Origin: Parus major
Taxonomy: Eukaryota; Chordata; Aves; Passeriformes; Paridae
NCBI RefSeq assembly: GCF_001522545.3
Contig: NC_031774.1
Span: 53,932,580-53,996,579 of the forward strand
Length of the DNA: 64,000 nt
Direction of reading: 5' to 3'
The first letter of the stretch is position 1; each line of letters opens with the position of its first letter. Below are positions 48,200 through 60,700 of the stretch, in pieces. The translations under genes and the position numbers were made by a program. The notes beneath the pieces were generated by a model that ran no database searches, was not told the origin of the DNA, and saw only the letters and a list, made by a program, of their open reading frames with translations.

Positions 48200-51100
48200 T
48201 CAGGCTCCCCAAGCGTGGCACTTTTAGTTGGGTGGGCACAGAAAGGAGAGGCTGCCCACTGCTATCAGAGCACCTAGCAGGAGAAGTAACCTTAAGAAAA
48301 AAAATAAGTTTGCTGTCAAATTCTGTCACTTGTACAGAGGTGGCAGGCTGCTTTTGTGACTGCCAAGACTCTTGTTTGGGCTCCTGTTCTGGGTGTGCAA
48401 CTGAATCACTGCCCTGGAGGGACAACCCATGAGCTGCCCGAGCCCTGTGGCTGCTCAGGGGCAGGGCACCTGCAGGAGGTGCTCATTTCTACCGTGGAGG
48501 TAATTCCCACTCTGCCTGCGACACATGAACTCACCTGAATACATGTGGATTGGCTGCGTGCTGGTAAATGGGAAACAGAGCCCGATAAAGGGAGTGGTGA
48601 TAGGAGGGAGAGTCTATTTTGTTGACAGGTAGGATAGAAAAGGCTGAGAATGCTAAAGATTTGATGGTGGTTAGAGTACCTTCTAGAAGAAGAATTCAGT
48701 AACAGGAGTTCCGTAATAGATAAGAACACTGATAAGAAGGAGCATATGCTCTTTACCAAGTGCCCTAGTTTAGGCTTTGTGTGAAGGAGGAAGAAGATCC
48801 CAATGTTACATTGCCAGGCTATACCTTGTTCTGTGTGCTTTTGCTGATGCTGTGTGTCACTCAGTCAAAGTCAGTTATGACCAGATTTATGAAGTTTTAA
48901 GGCAACTTCTCAATCAACTCCTACAAATTCCACTTACAGTGAGGTGCTTATAGGACCCCACAAGGGTCTGCCAGGACTTGCAGACTGCTGAGGGTTAAGG
49001 TGGGACAGGAAGGAACTTCAAGGTGGCAACCTAAGGCAAGCAGAAAACTGAATTTACTTTTGGTATCTGTATTGAAACATTTCTTCTGAAAATTAAAGAA
49101 ATGCTTGGTATGTACTTTCATTCTTGTGTAAAAAAGTTACTTTGGTTCTGCTCTGGAGAAGGTTTCTAGGGTTGGGTCTTTCTGTAAAGAGCAATTTATT
49201 CTCAGGAACCAGAAGGAATTGGGGAAAAAACGGGCTGAAGCTGGTTTCTATCTGTGGAGGAGAATAAGTGAAATTTCTGTCTTTTATCAGCTCAGCTTGA
49301 CTGGACATATTGCTGAAACCAGTCTGTGCACTGCCTCAGACATGTGATTTCATGTTGTTCCTTTTCTGAGCAGAAATCAAACCCAAAGGAAAACACAATG
49401 AATGAATAATGTTTCTGAGATGACTACAGCTGATTTGTCTCTGTATTTGTCTTTCATTCACACATGTGGGATAGAAAAGAGCAGGGTGCTCTCAGACCTG
49501 AAGAGCTGGAGTTTTCACAGAGACCAGTGGGCTCCTTTGTGGCATTTGTGATGTACCAGTTCAAGGTTCCCATTTGGCTGCAATCAGCTGTGGGGTCAAA
49601 TACCTGCCTGATTGTTTCCTCCCTAATGTTTGGTTTAGGATTGTCAGAGACACATTTGCATTTTCCAGCTAGATTTTATGATGAAACTTTGAAAATTGCA
49701 TGGTCCTCCATAGGGAAATGAGAGATGACACATCTTGAATCTTCCAGTCAGACTTGAAAATTATTACTATTTATCTTCTTCATGCTTTTTTCAGCAGTAC
49801 AGCCCCAACTGACATCACCTACAACCGTTCCCCTGAAAGATTAAGACTGATACAAGATGACATGTTGGAAGATGCTTTCAAAAAATTTTCACAAGATCTT
49901 CTGTAAATGGAGATGAACACCAAGCTAGACCTTCTGTGGGTGGCAAAACCAAACCAAACATTGCAAGTAAGTTTACTCTGTTTTCAGTGGAGATAATACA
50001 AGCAGTACAGCAATAAAATTTTTGGTATGAGCTGTATTGCACTGACATTGTACTTAGTCATTAAAAAAAGATCAGATGAAGAACCTTTTAAAGAAGTGTG
50101 CAGAAACTCCCTGGCCAAATCCAGTTGAAGTAAATGGAAATGTTTCTTTTAACCTAAATGATTTTGGATTGGGCATTTTGAGAATATTTATTTCTGCCAT
50201 TTAATTTCTGGATGCTATTTAGCTAGTTGCCTTTAAGGTAGCATGTTCAAGGAAGGTAAGGTGCATAGTGATATCTTAAATGCACTTTCCATCATTTTCC
50301 TACTTTCTATTTCCAAACAATAGAGAAAAGGATCCAGCCTTGTTTTAACTCAGTTCTACATAACACAGATTTTTATTTTTTTTTAATTTTCACAGCTATG
50401 ATAGAGAAACTATGAACTAACTTTCATTTAGAAACTATCGAGAGAAAAGCAGCTGTGATATTTCTCTGTCCCACTGCATATGAAAATACTCTGTGTTAAT
50501 GTTATCTTCCCCTGATTGTGACCAACAAGAACCTGTAAATGGAGGAAATGTCAGATCATCTGCCTCCCCTTCCTCCACCTGCAACTGAATACAGCCCTGT
50601 GGTCATATATTGCAAAAGATTACCCAGGAAGACAATTTTGTGCAGTCATGCACCTTTTTTGTAGGTAAACAAGGTTAATTTTTCTTGAAAAATGATAGAA
50701 TATGGCTTTAAATTTGCAGCATGGGAAGTGAGGAAATGAAAACAGTGTCTTGAAGTGCAGATCTTAGTAGGAAACAGCCAAATGTCTCTTCTCATGTTAC
50801 CAGGCAGTGCACTGAAAGGGGACAGAGCTGCAGATTTGTCTGGGGAGTGCAGTGTATACAGGATGGCAAAAAGGACTTCCTTAATCATAAAAAAAGGCAG
50901 GAAAGTACCCAAGAGTCTCTCTAATTCAGCAGTGTCCCAGGGCTAAGAAGCACTGAATTCTGCTCTGTGCTGCTGTGGCTGAAGCACTGTATGAGTGCCC
51001 CTGCTGCACTGGTATGATACAAACTGTGCCTAGCAAAGAATATCAGTAGCTTGTGGTTCAAACTTGGGTTGTCTGTGACAGTGGCTGTGATGCTATTGCT

Positions 51101-54010
51101 CTGGGACAGGGACAAAAGCTGGCCAGGGTGTTTTTTTTAGTCTATATCAGGATCAACCACAGGTTGGATCCCTCAGACCAGAATCAGTTAAACTGCTAAA
51201 ATCAAATCTCAGCTTCCTGCCAGCCACTTCCTACCTGCAGAGTCTTTCCCTTACACATGAGGGCATACACGTGCCACCCTGGCAGCTGAGTGGCAAAATC
51301 ATTGAGCTGAGCCCTGCACAGAGCTTACATGGATTTCTGTGTGACCATGCATGCCCAATCCATAGTGTGCAGTCTGCAGGGAATGCAGAAGCCTTCCAGT
51401 CCTACTGCTGGAGATTAAAAACATGGGGCTGTCAGTTGCTAAGATTTTTGATTCAGTGGCTTTCCTACATGTGATGGGCAGGATCACTAATCAGGACTGC
51501 TGCTTAGTCAAGCTGCATAAATGCTTGCATTTCCTGTCTGTGTTGGAAGCCCTCCTGCTTTAAGTTTGCCTGTCTTTGTGAGTGCTGTGTAGAAATTTGA
51601 CTGTTCTCCTTTTTCACTGGTGCAGTGATGTACTGTGTGCCTCAGGGGTGGAAATCCACTCAGTTGAATATGACTGATTATGCCCTCACCAAGGAAAGGT
51701 CTCTCACTCTGAAGAGAAAAGCTCTATTTTTGTTTGACAGTCCTACCCTGTCATATACTGGGATTATTATGGTCCCTGTTAGGAGCTCCCTGGCAGAGTG
51801 CAGCTGGTTGTCACACGGAGCTTCTGAGAGACATTTGACACCACTGACTTCTCTGGAGCAACAACTTCATCCTCTGTGTGGTAAGAGTGGAGAGGTGCCA
51901 GTCTGGACCTTAGGGTCCTTGGGACAAGGTGGGGTTGTATCTAACAGCTTCTTTGGGACACCCTGCTACCAGTGGTGTGACCAAAGCTGAGACGGTGAGT
52001 GTGCTGCTGCAGCTCAGGGAATTTGGCTCTAAACTTTGAATTTAGTCTCTGAACTTGTGTGTTCCCAAGCATCCCAGCCTATCCACTTTGTCCTTTCATT
52101 CAGCCCCAGCTGTCAGAATAAAAGTAAACTGAAAATGTAATGAGTTAGCAGGCACCCATCAGTACCTGCCACGCTGTGCCACAGGCTCAGCTCTGCCGCT
52201 CACGCCACACGTGCTGCCTTGTGACAGGTATGTCTGGCTTTCTTTTCTTATGAAAACCCTTCCTTTTACTAAGAAACTCTAACACCCACAGGGGTGGAAA
52301 GGTTACAGTTGTTAGTGCATGGGGAGGAAAAGGGTGCGGTTCAAAGAATACTCATTTCAAATTTTTTTTACAAACTCAAACCATCAGTAGTGCTGGGCCA
52401 AGACCTGAAATCGGTTTAACCATCACAGATCAGAGAGAAGTTCAAGCTGGTTTTGCATCTTGTGCAAACAGCTAATGTGGCTACCCAAAGCTCTGTGCTG
52501 CTGCAGGACTCTTACATTTTTGGATATTAAATCTGGGGTTAATACAAAAACTGTGTCAACCATGGAAGCAAAGTAATAAAATTCATCCTCCCATTCTGAA
52601 TCCCAAGGGAGCGGAGTGGCTGAAGAAGAAAGAATTGACATACACGAAGTGCCTTGGACAAGCTTGCAGTTCAGATAAACCAAATCTCACTCAAACACTC
52701 TGCTGTAAGTCCAAATATTTTTTTTTTTTTGCTACTGTTGTTGTCCCCTTAGTCTCCTTCAGTTTGCTCTGTAGCCAGGCTGGACCCAGCTGATGCAGCA
52801 GGGATTCAAAGGGCTTTAGTGTTGACATTGCATCAGCTCCTGCTGTGCTCAGGGACCCTTGCTGCCAGCTCTCCATGGCAAGGATCCCAGCAGTCCACCT
52901 TGTAGAGCTGCACCAAACCCCCGAGGTGGGTGGCTTTAGGAAGCTGGTACCCTGCTAGGGGAGGATGTCACAGAGCTGGCAGGCACCCATTGGGTGACCC
53001 CAGCACGTCTGTGCTGGGGCTGAGCACTGAGGGGCACCTTAGAGAAAAGCTGCAGACAGGAAAGCAGGAAATGTTTTGCAGAACAGAGATAACATAGAAA
53101 ATAATGCTCTGTAAATGGTTTGATTTACTGATTTACATGTACAGGGGCTGCCATGTAAGCACACAGGAAAAGGAAATGGAACGGAGGAGGAGGGGGAGGA
53201 AAAAGGCAAGAGGACAACAAAAAAGCTGGCTGGTTTCATTGGGAGCAGTACTTTATGGGCTGGGTGTTCTCCTGAGCGTGGTGTGTTGTTGAGGTCTGCA
53301 GTCACACATGGACACTCAGGACTGTGAACCCTTTAGTTGAAAAGGATGTCTCTCTTTATCAAAATGTGCAACTTGCATCATCTTGGGGTCCTTCTGCACT
53401 GAGAATTCCCTGATGTATACAGCTGGAATCACCCTGGGCACACCAGACCTGATCTAGAGCAAACCAGGTCTTGAGCCACTGATCTGAACTTCAGCTGTGT
53501 GATGGAGTAGTCACAGAGGGTAGAGTTGTGAGCCCTGTGCTCTGTTGCTCAGACTTTCTCAAAAAAGGGAAGACTTCAGAGGTCTCTGTGACTTCCTTTG
53601 GGGTGAACCCTCCCTTGACACGAGCCTCAGCAAGCAGTGGGATGCACGCTCCTGCCAGCAGCAGGTCTCTCTGCAGAAATGCTGTGCACAAGTGATTTTT
53701 TGTGAGCCTTTGCCAGACTTTTTGTGGCCGACCTGTCTGCACCTCAGTGGGGGAGCTGACAGACCTGGACAAGCTCTATTTTACAGTTACTTGTTTCTTC
53801 ATTTGATCCATTTCCTTTATGTCATTGACCTCCAGTGGGGAAACTGAGGCTCATATGTGGTTGGTGAGCTGGATGATGATTCCATTTTGCAGTGGCCAGG
53901 CCATGGAACCATCTCCTGCAGCTGGATGGTTACCTCTGATGTCGTTTTTGAGGAATCTCCTCTGAGTCTTTGGGAGTGCTGGTGGCTGTGAAAGACCCCT
54001 TCCAGTCTCT
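48200..54010. other. Intergenic stretch right of GPR132, no gene recognised
   Basis: No coding gene is recognised. One plus-strand segment with good splice signals is listed at 49,796-49,962, and a good plus-strand donor (GCT|GTAAGT) is near 52,704. No clear repeats were seen until the CR1 fragment at 54.0 kb. Confidence 0.45.
49796..49962 (+). other. Candidate plus-strand exon, unknown transcript
   Basis: An acceptor (CTTCATGCTTTTTTCAG) precedes a segment ending in a consensus donor (GCAA|GTAAGT). A short open frame at its start (TAPTDITYNRSPERLRL ...) stops at TAA after about 36 codons, so it could be the end of a coding sequence or a non-coding exon. I know of no vertebrate gene on this strand between GPR132 and JAG2. 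Confidence 0.2.
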
Positions 54011-54014
54011 GCTG

Positions 54015-54116
54015 GAATCATTTAGGTTGGAAAAGACCTCTAGAATCATCCAGTCCAACTGTTAACCCAGCTCTGCCAAGTTTACCACCAAACTATGTCC
54101 CTAAGTTCCACAAGCA
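54015..54116 (-). mobile_element. CR1 LINE 3'-end fragment, minus orientation
   Basis: About 100 bp that reads AATCATTTAGGTTGGAAAAG, then ATCATCCAGTCCAACTGTTA and CCACCAAACTATGTCCCTAA, the reverse complement of the CR1 3' end. The very short copy is typical of severe 5' truncation. Confidence 0.9.
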
Positions 54117-54855
54117 CACATTTTTTGAGCACTTTCAGTGATGAGTTCAAAAAATGTACTGTTATAAGCAACTCAGTGTTTTGAAGAAAATAAATTACCT
54201 GGTGAAACTATTATATTAAGCCTCAAACTAAAGTGAAAGATTTAGTGGGGCACGTATTTGGAGATATTTGCTTTGCTTTTTCTCAGATAAATTCCCTGAT
54301 ACAGTCTGAAAAAAAATGTATGGTCTTCTGTGAGATTTCTAGATTTGTATACACCCCAAGGAGAAAGAAAACTCAAGCTTTCCCCCCTCTTTTCCCACCA
54401 GTTTTTCAGATCCTCTTACTCCATCATAATAATGGAACAGACAAAAAAAAAACTACTGGAAATCACCCTTGAAAACACTGACTTTTGAGCTCTGGCACAT
54501 TTTTCCCAGCATAAATGCATCTTGCTATAAATTGGTCTTCCTATAGGCACCTGGGATTTTGTTCTGTGTTCAGCAGTTTGCTTTCACTTAAACAATGAAT
54601 TTACAGCCTAATTTTCCAGGCATGATTTCTATGCCCTCCTTGGTGCTGGGAATGTACTTTTTGAAGGTTCATTTGTGAAGCAACCATATTAATTGGAAAG
54701 ATTCTTCAGCATTAAAAAGCATCCCTTCCATCATCTTTTCTCTTGACACTAGCAGCTTCAATCATTTTGTAAATCAAATTACTCGTGGAAAGACACCTTC
54801 ACCTGGTGCTGGGGTGGCACAGGCACATTTTAACATGTGACACTGGGGATGGAAA

Positions 54856-54884
54856 GTCTGTCTGTCTGTCTGTCTGTCTATCTG
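54856..54884. repeat. (GTCT)n microsatellite
   Basis: Seven GTCT units with a single interruption (TCTA) at the end. Confidence 0.95.
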
Positions 54885-55182
54885 TGGTGGTGAGAGTGAT
54901 ACCTGTGGTAACTTTTCTGGAGTGAGTTTGCAGAGTGGAAGCAGGTGGACTTTGACACCACAACTCTCTGTGTACTCCAGGCTACCCAGATGTGGGATGT
55001 TTTTGCATGAAAACTCTGCTCAGCCAAACCTGCAGGTTTCAACATTTTAAGAAATGCAAATATTTTATAATTCTCTTCCAGCTTTGGTAGTGTGTGCTGT
55101 CAAGTAATGGGAAGAAAATAGATATAGCTCAGTTCTGGACTCATCTTGTGGTCTCTTTTCATTAATCTCATCTCTCTCTTGA

Positions 55183-55250
55183 GTTTTAGTTTTCTTTTAG
55201 TTTTCCTTTAGTTTTTAGTTTTCTTTTTAGTTTTTCTTTAGTTTTTAGAA
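55183..55250. repeat. TTTAGTTTTC-type minisatellite
   Basis: An irregular tandem array of CTTTAGTTTT / TTTTTAGTTTTC units, about 10-17 bp each, over nearly 70 bp. Confidence 0.8.
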
Positions 55251-57534
55251 TTTCTGTGAATTCTTTTAAATACTTCCTTTGCATATATTTTGAGATGAAG
55301 TGGCAAAAAAGATACTGTAAGAGACCCAGTTGTTATAGCAAATTTTAAAAAAGCAAACAGCCAACTATAGATATCTACATATAATGAGACATGAAAATCC
55401 CACAGTTTTCCAGAACCAAATGGCAATGCTCCCACTGACCTGACTGAATGAAAGTGTCCTGGTTTGCTGTGCCAGCATCACTGCTCAGGTCCCAGGAAAA
55501 CAGGATCACTGGCTGCAGGCCAGCTACACCCTGGAGCTGCAGCTTATGGAATGCACACAGCAAATACATGGGTGAAAATAAAAGGTGTCTTGTTATGCTG
55601 CCAAGCACCAAAGAACACAGAAATGCAAGCACACCCATAAAATATATCTCCCATTCTTCTGCAGAGGCACTTTCCTGTCTGATCAGCTTGGGTGACATCC
55701 TGGCACTTCCAGGAACAGGAGGAAAGGGCTATGAGGACAGAAGAAGAAAGATAACCGAGATAGAATGCAGTGTCTTTTCTCTGCTTCGTTTCAAGACGTT
55801 TGAGATACATGCCTAGATGTCAGTGAGGGCTCTAGGCAATGACAAGCTCATGTCTTCTGCAGAGAGATGGATGTGAATGTCTGCAGGTAGCTGCAGGAAC
55901 AGCCACTGGTATCCTATACCTGGTTTTGGGTGCCCTGGAGAAACCTGACATTGCTCAGCCAGGCAGTCCCTTTGCTCAGGACTTCTTTAAAGACCAGGAA
56001 AATAGGTTACTCCAAAAAGCTTTTCAGCAATATAAGGCAGAAAAACAGGAGGAGAAAGTAAAATCTGCTGTACTGTTTATAAAAAAAGATACCTTCTGGT
56101 GTTTTCTGTGATATTCTCTGATTCCCTTATAGTGTTTGTTGTAAAAAAATTAAGAACCTGTCATGGTAATCTAAGATTTGTGCCTTTTTCCCAGCAACAA
56201 CATTTTCTGTTAGGACACCATCTTGTGTCTCCTGTTAGAGGGGGTCTTAGTAGAAATATCAGTGATAGAACAAAAAAAATAAATAAATCTGTTATGATGT
56301 CTGAATCCCTTTGAAAAATGGCAATAACATGCTGGTATTTGCTCTTCAAAGTATTATCCATTATTTGGAAATGAAGGAGCAACCTCTTGTAGTTAAAAGC
56401 CTTATCAAGCTCAATCACAAAATCGAATGAAAAGCTGTATTCAAATGCAACCTAATTTATAAAGTGAATTATTACTTTATTGAATAAGAAATTTAAATAG
56501 TCTAAAATGAAAAATCAGATTCTATCAGTTTTTGATCTTTCTTTGGTAACCACCAGATTACAAGTAGTCCCTAATTCTGTGTCTGCTACTGAATTTCAGT
56601 TCACTTTATTTTACCATATTTGAAGGGAGTTTGTTTATGGTATAAGTGATGGGAAATTCCAGACGGAAAGGAGGAGTTAGTACATACAGAGATGGACTCT
56701 GTGCTGTTCTTCTAAGCCTTGGTTTTCTTCTGAGAAGGAAAGAGCAAAACAACAACACCCTTTTACCAGTGCTTTTTCATCTGGTTGTGTGGGTGGTATG
56801 TTGAAATAATAGTTTGGTGGAGATTAAAGAAAAGCATGTCTGCTGTGTAGCTGCTATCAGAAGGGGGAATCCCAGCTCTTTAAAGAGTGTGCACAACTAG
56901 ACGTGAGCAGTGTTATTATAGGGTTCAAAAGAAAAACCAGCCCAAACAATCCCCTTCTCACCAAAGCTCCCCTGGGTTTCCAGTGTGAGCAGTGGGCCAG
57001 GTCTGTGATTGGGAGATCTCTGCCAGCATGTGGCTGCTGAGTCTGCTGGGTTAAAGCATCTCCTGCAGAGATGGGCAGCCTTGCTCTGAAGATTCAAAGG
57101 ATGGAGAGCCCACCACTCCCATGATGATTTTGGTGTTTTGTCCCAGTTATCAAAGAGCACTGATGAAATCTCTCCTTTCTTCCAGACTGGACCCAGCAGA
57201 AGACAGTGTGCTGTTGATGTAAAAGGAATACACCTGCTTTAATACATAAAGAACACACCTATTTCAACCTTCACTCCTAAAGCAAAGCAGTCTTTAGTTC
57301 CTGGTGTTTTCTTCAATGTAAATTCAAGGTACAAAAAAGGTCATAACTTTGCAGAATGGCAGACACTTACTGTGAACCCTCCCCTTTTCCAGACCACATT
57401 TAACCCACAGTCTGTTTCCTCTCCTTAGCAATCACACTTTTTGTCATCTGTGGTCCCTAGATACCTACAGATTAGTCTTCCTATGTGCCAGTGCTGAGCA
57501 GTAAAGCACCTCAGCAGTCTCACTTTAGTGCCTG

Positions 57535-57790
57535 GTAAAATTATGGAGACTAATCTGTGAGTTGTTGAAGAGCACTTGGAAGACAAGGTTTGTGAGGGAA
57601 AGTCCTGCTCAACCAACTTCTTTTTTTTTTTTTAATACAAGGTAGTCAGTCATAATAATAATCTTTGATCAAGGGAAACCAGTTGATATAATCATTTTGG
57701 ATTCCAGTAAAACTTTTGACATTGTCTCTCACAGGATCCTTCTGGACAAAATGTCCAGCAAACAGCTAGATATATACATATCTATGATTC
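57535..57790 (+). mobile_element. CR1 LINE reverse-transcriptase fragment (degenerate)
   Basis: A plus-strand frame contains pieces of the CR1 RT domain: a region like PGKIMETNL, then CEGKSCSTNF shifted in frame, a poly-T interruption at 57,620-57,634, and QGKPVDIIILDSSKTFDIVS with HRILLDKM (the DFSKAFDTVSH family motif). It is broken by frameshifts and a stop. Unlike the other CR1 copies here, this piece comes from inside ORF2 rather than the 3' end. Confidence 0.8.
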
Positions 57791-57799
57791 CATGACTCC

Positions 57800-60700
57800 C
57801 CAGCCAGTGTCAGGTTCCTGTGGGTTCCTATCAGGATCTGGGTTGCTCTGGAGAAAGGGCATGATGAAGAGAGGAGGGGTGGTGAGGCCTGTACCTCTCC
57901 CACTGAAAGCAGGCCAAGTATGTGGAAAATACATCTATGTTTCAGAAGGGAAGCAGTTGGGGAACTGCCTGTGGCTGGGGAACTCAGCTCTCAGAAGGAA
58001 GTCCCAGTTGCTGGTGCTGAGACTATTTTTGTCTTTTAACAGACAACTGTAATGGATCAAATGGAAAAGCAGCCCTGACAGCTGGGTCTGAAACATGTGC
58101 CTGCTGCACATGCACCCTGCCAAAGGTCATGCTCAAGGCCAGACCTGTGCTGGCACAGTTAGAAGCCTGTGGTGATAGGAACTCAAGAGCAAGTGGTGTT
58201 TTGTGAAAACGTTTGTGCAGTTAGCCTACATGCAGTCACAGTAAACTGAGAAGAGATTTCATGTGATGGATAAAGCAAATAAAAGACCAAAGAGCAGAGT
58301 GAGTCCTGAACCTCATACAGGGTGATGTTTGCTCTGGTCTTTGCAGGTTGCTATTGCAGGTGTTTCCTCTTTTCAGATTCCTTTGAAGAGTGCACACATG
58401 GGAAGTGTGCAGACAACAGAAGGCAGCAAGAGTGGCTTTCCTGGGAAGCCAAAGGTTTGCCTAGTTTGAAATCCAGCCTCCAGTGGTGTCTCAAAGCAGC
58501 TCCTGGGGAGGAGCAGTGTAATGGGGGCAGCTCCCAGTGTCCTCTCCCCACAGCTGCTGCCTCACTCCACGAGTCTGCATGTCAGGGACTGTTTCAGCAG
58601 TGGTCTTTCTACTGCTATGCATGAGCTTGGAAATTATTTCCCTACACCTCTGCCTACCTCTAACACCATATACACACTCCCGGTTCCTTTATTCCCTTTT
58701 CTCATAGTGCTGTACTGGGACCCTGTGCTGTGCCATTCATTAGTGTGTGCAATCTCTCACTTCTCCAGCTCTCACATCAATTATGGGATAACTTTTAATG
58801 CTTTACAGGACACAGCATTGTTCCCTGGTACAGCCTTGGAAAACCCTGAATCTGTCATGTCTGGGCCAAACTCATCAAAATAGTAACTCAGTTTGGCAAG
58901 TAATTCTTGTTCTTTGAAAGATGCCTATTACCATTTCCTATTCATTTCTCTTTGACTACTTACCCAGTTCATCCTGTTTACCCATTTGGAGTATTGATAC
59001 ACTGTGAGCACTTCTTCAAATGGAAGTGGGAGAGAGATTATGTCATCTCTTCTGGGAATGCTAATTATCCACAGTGCTTATTTAAAATATTTTTCCCTGG
59101 TAGATCTTGCTTATGAGACTCTTGATGCAACTGAGCAAAAATGTCCATCAGAAACCTTGTGTTATACGTGCACATGTTCTTACTTCTTTCTGAATACAAA
59201 CAAATATCTATTTAGTACTTTTCTTTTTTAAATTTCCATCCATTTTACTACCAGTCTTTAGTGGTAATCCTGCACTATTTTTAAGCTCCTTTTGTTCTTA
59301 GTAGAATAAAAATTACTTTCTTTGCTCTGTTCTGAGGTGTTTCTATATAGTTCTAATTTTACTTACTAATTTCTCTCAGTTACTTCAATTTAAGTTAACT
59401 GGCAGCTGTTTTCCCCTTTCACAGCTGTGATTGCTTTTCAATTTCACATTGATTCCTTCACTTTGCTGCTGAACCAGGATGAGATTTTAAGTGTGATTTG
59501 TTTGCACTCTTGACTTGGAAATCCTGACTTTTTGACCATCTGATAAGCCCTTCATCAAAGGCCTGAACTTTCATTTGGGTTTTTCTACCCACATTTTGTC
59601 TAGCAGTGAATCTGGATAGTAATTTTCCTTTGAGCTAGAGAATGTACCTTTTTTAATGCTGAGTGTTTAGGGCAGACAAATAATCAGGTCACAATCGGGT
59701 CACAATGATGCCTGGCATTCAGAGGTCAACAAACTTTCTACCCAGAATTTGGTTCACCAAGGTATGTTGCAATGAACACCCTCATCATGGGTGTGACCTC
59801 ATGGGTTAAAGAATTCACTCAAATGCTGTTTTTCTATTGGCTATTTACATCTCTAGCATGTGTCTCCCACGTGGAGCTCTGTGTGCATACAGAACTCTTC
59901 TGTCCACAAATTGGATGAGGGTTAAATGAATAATGGGTTTAAAGAACAATCATCCTGCCTTTTGACTCTGACTTTGTCTGGTGGTCTGTAGCAGATCATT
60001 CTGCAGATACTCTCCCTGTTCTACTGAGCATCTTGTAAATCTGACCCAGCAGCTCACAACTCCACAGTGGTGCTAAACAGAACTGCCCCCAGTCTGCCCT
60101 TCCTAATCAACAGTTTTATTTCAGTATCAGGCAGTCATCTCACTGTGCTTCCGTGACATCAGCTGCATCAAGTTCCATCACAAGTAACTTTCTGTTCCTC
60201 TCATTTCTTACTGGCCCTTCTAGCACCTATATAATTGACCACAAGTTCTCTTTTTTCATCATTCAGTGCTTTCATCATTCAGTCAGCAAGCTGCTGTCTG
60301 TGTGTGGAGTTGCATGACACACATTCTTGGCAGTATTTGCTATTGCTGCTCTAACCAGCCCTCTATGGCCCTCTCTGAAAATGTGGGCAACCCACATTTG
60401 ACACTATTTTTTTTTTCAGCTTCTGATGTCACCCTTCTTCCTCAAAGACAGGAGATAAGCAAAAGCAAATCTGCTTGCCTCATACCCATTGTGCTGGCCA
60501 TCTACAGATTATTCATGAGTTGTCCTGCTTTGCTTTGGTACACCAGAATTCAGTCAAATACAAATATTTTTTTGTGTGTTCAGGCTATTATTTTGTGTCA
60601 GATCTGGAAGGATGAAAACAAGAAAGACCTGAATGCTCATGAGAAAACCTTTAGTTTTAGGAGGTTTCAAGAACAGTTTTGCTGATCTGTTGATACACGT

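Larger units (their letters stand above)
54120..57530. other. Intergenic stretch, no gene recognised
   Basis: Contains a TCTG microsatellite and a TTTAG-rich minisatellite, both listed. Open frames at 55,375-56,111 on both strands lack known motifs. Confidence 0.5.

Noticed and set aside
49464..49721. An 85-codon plus-strand frame beginning with ATG
   Set aside because: No motif and no splice or promoter context; length is within chance expectation.
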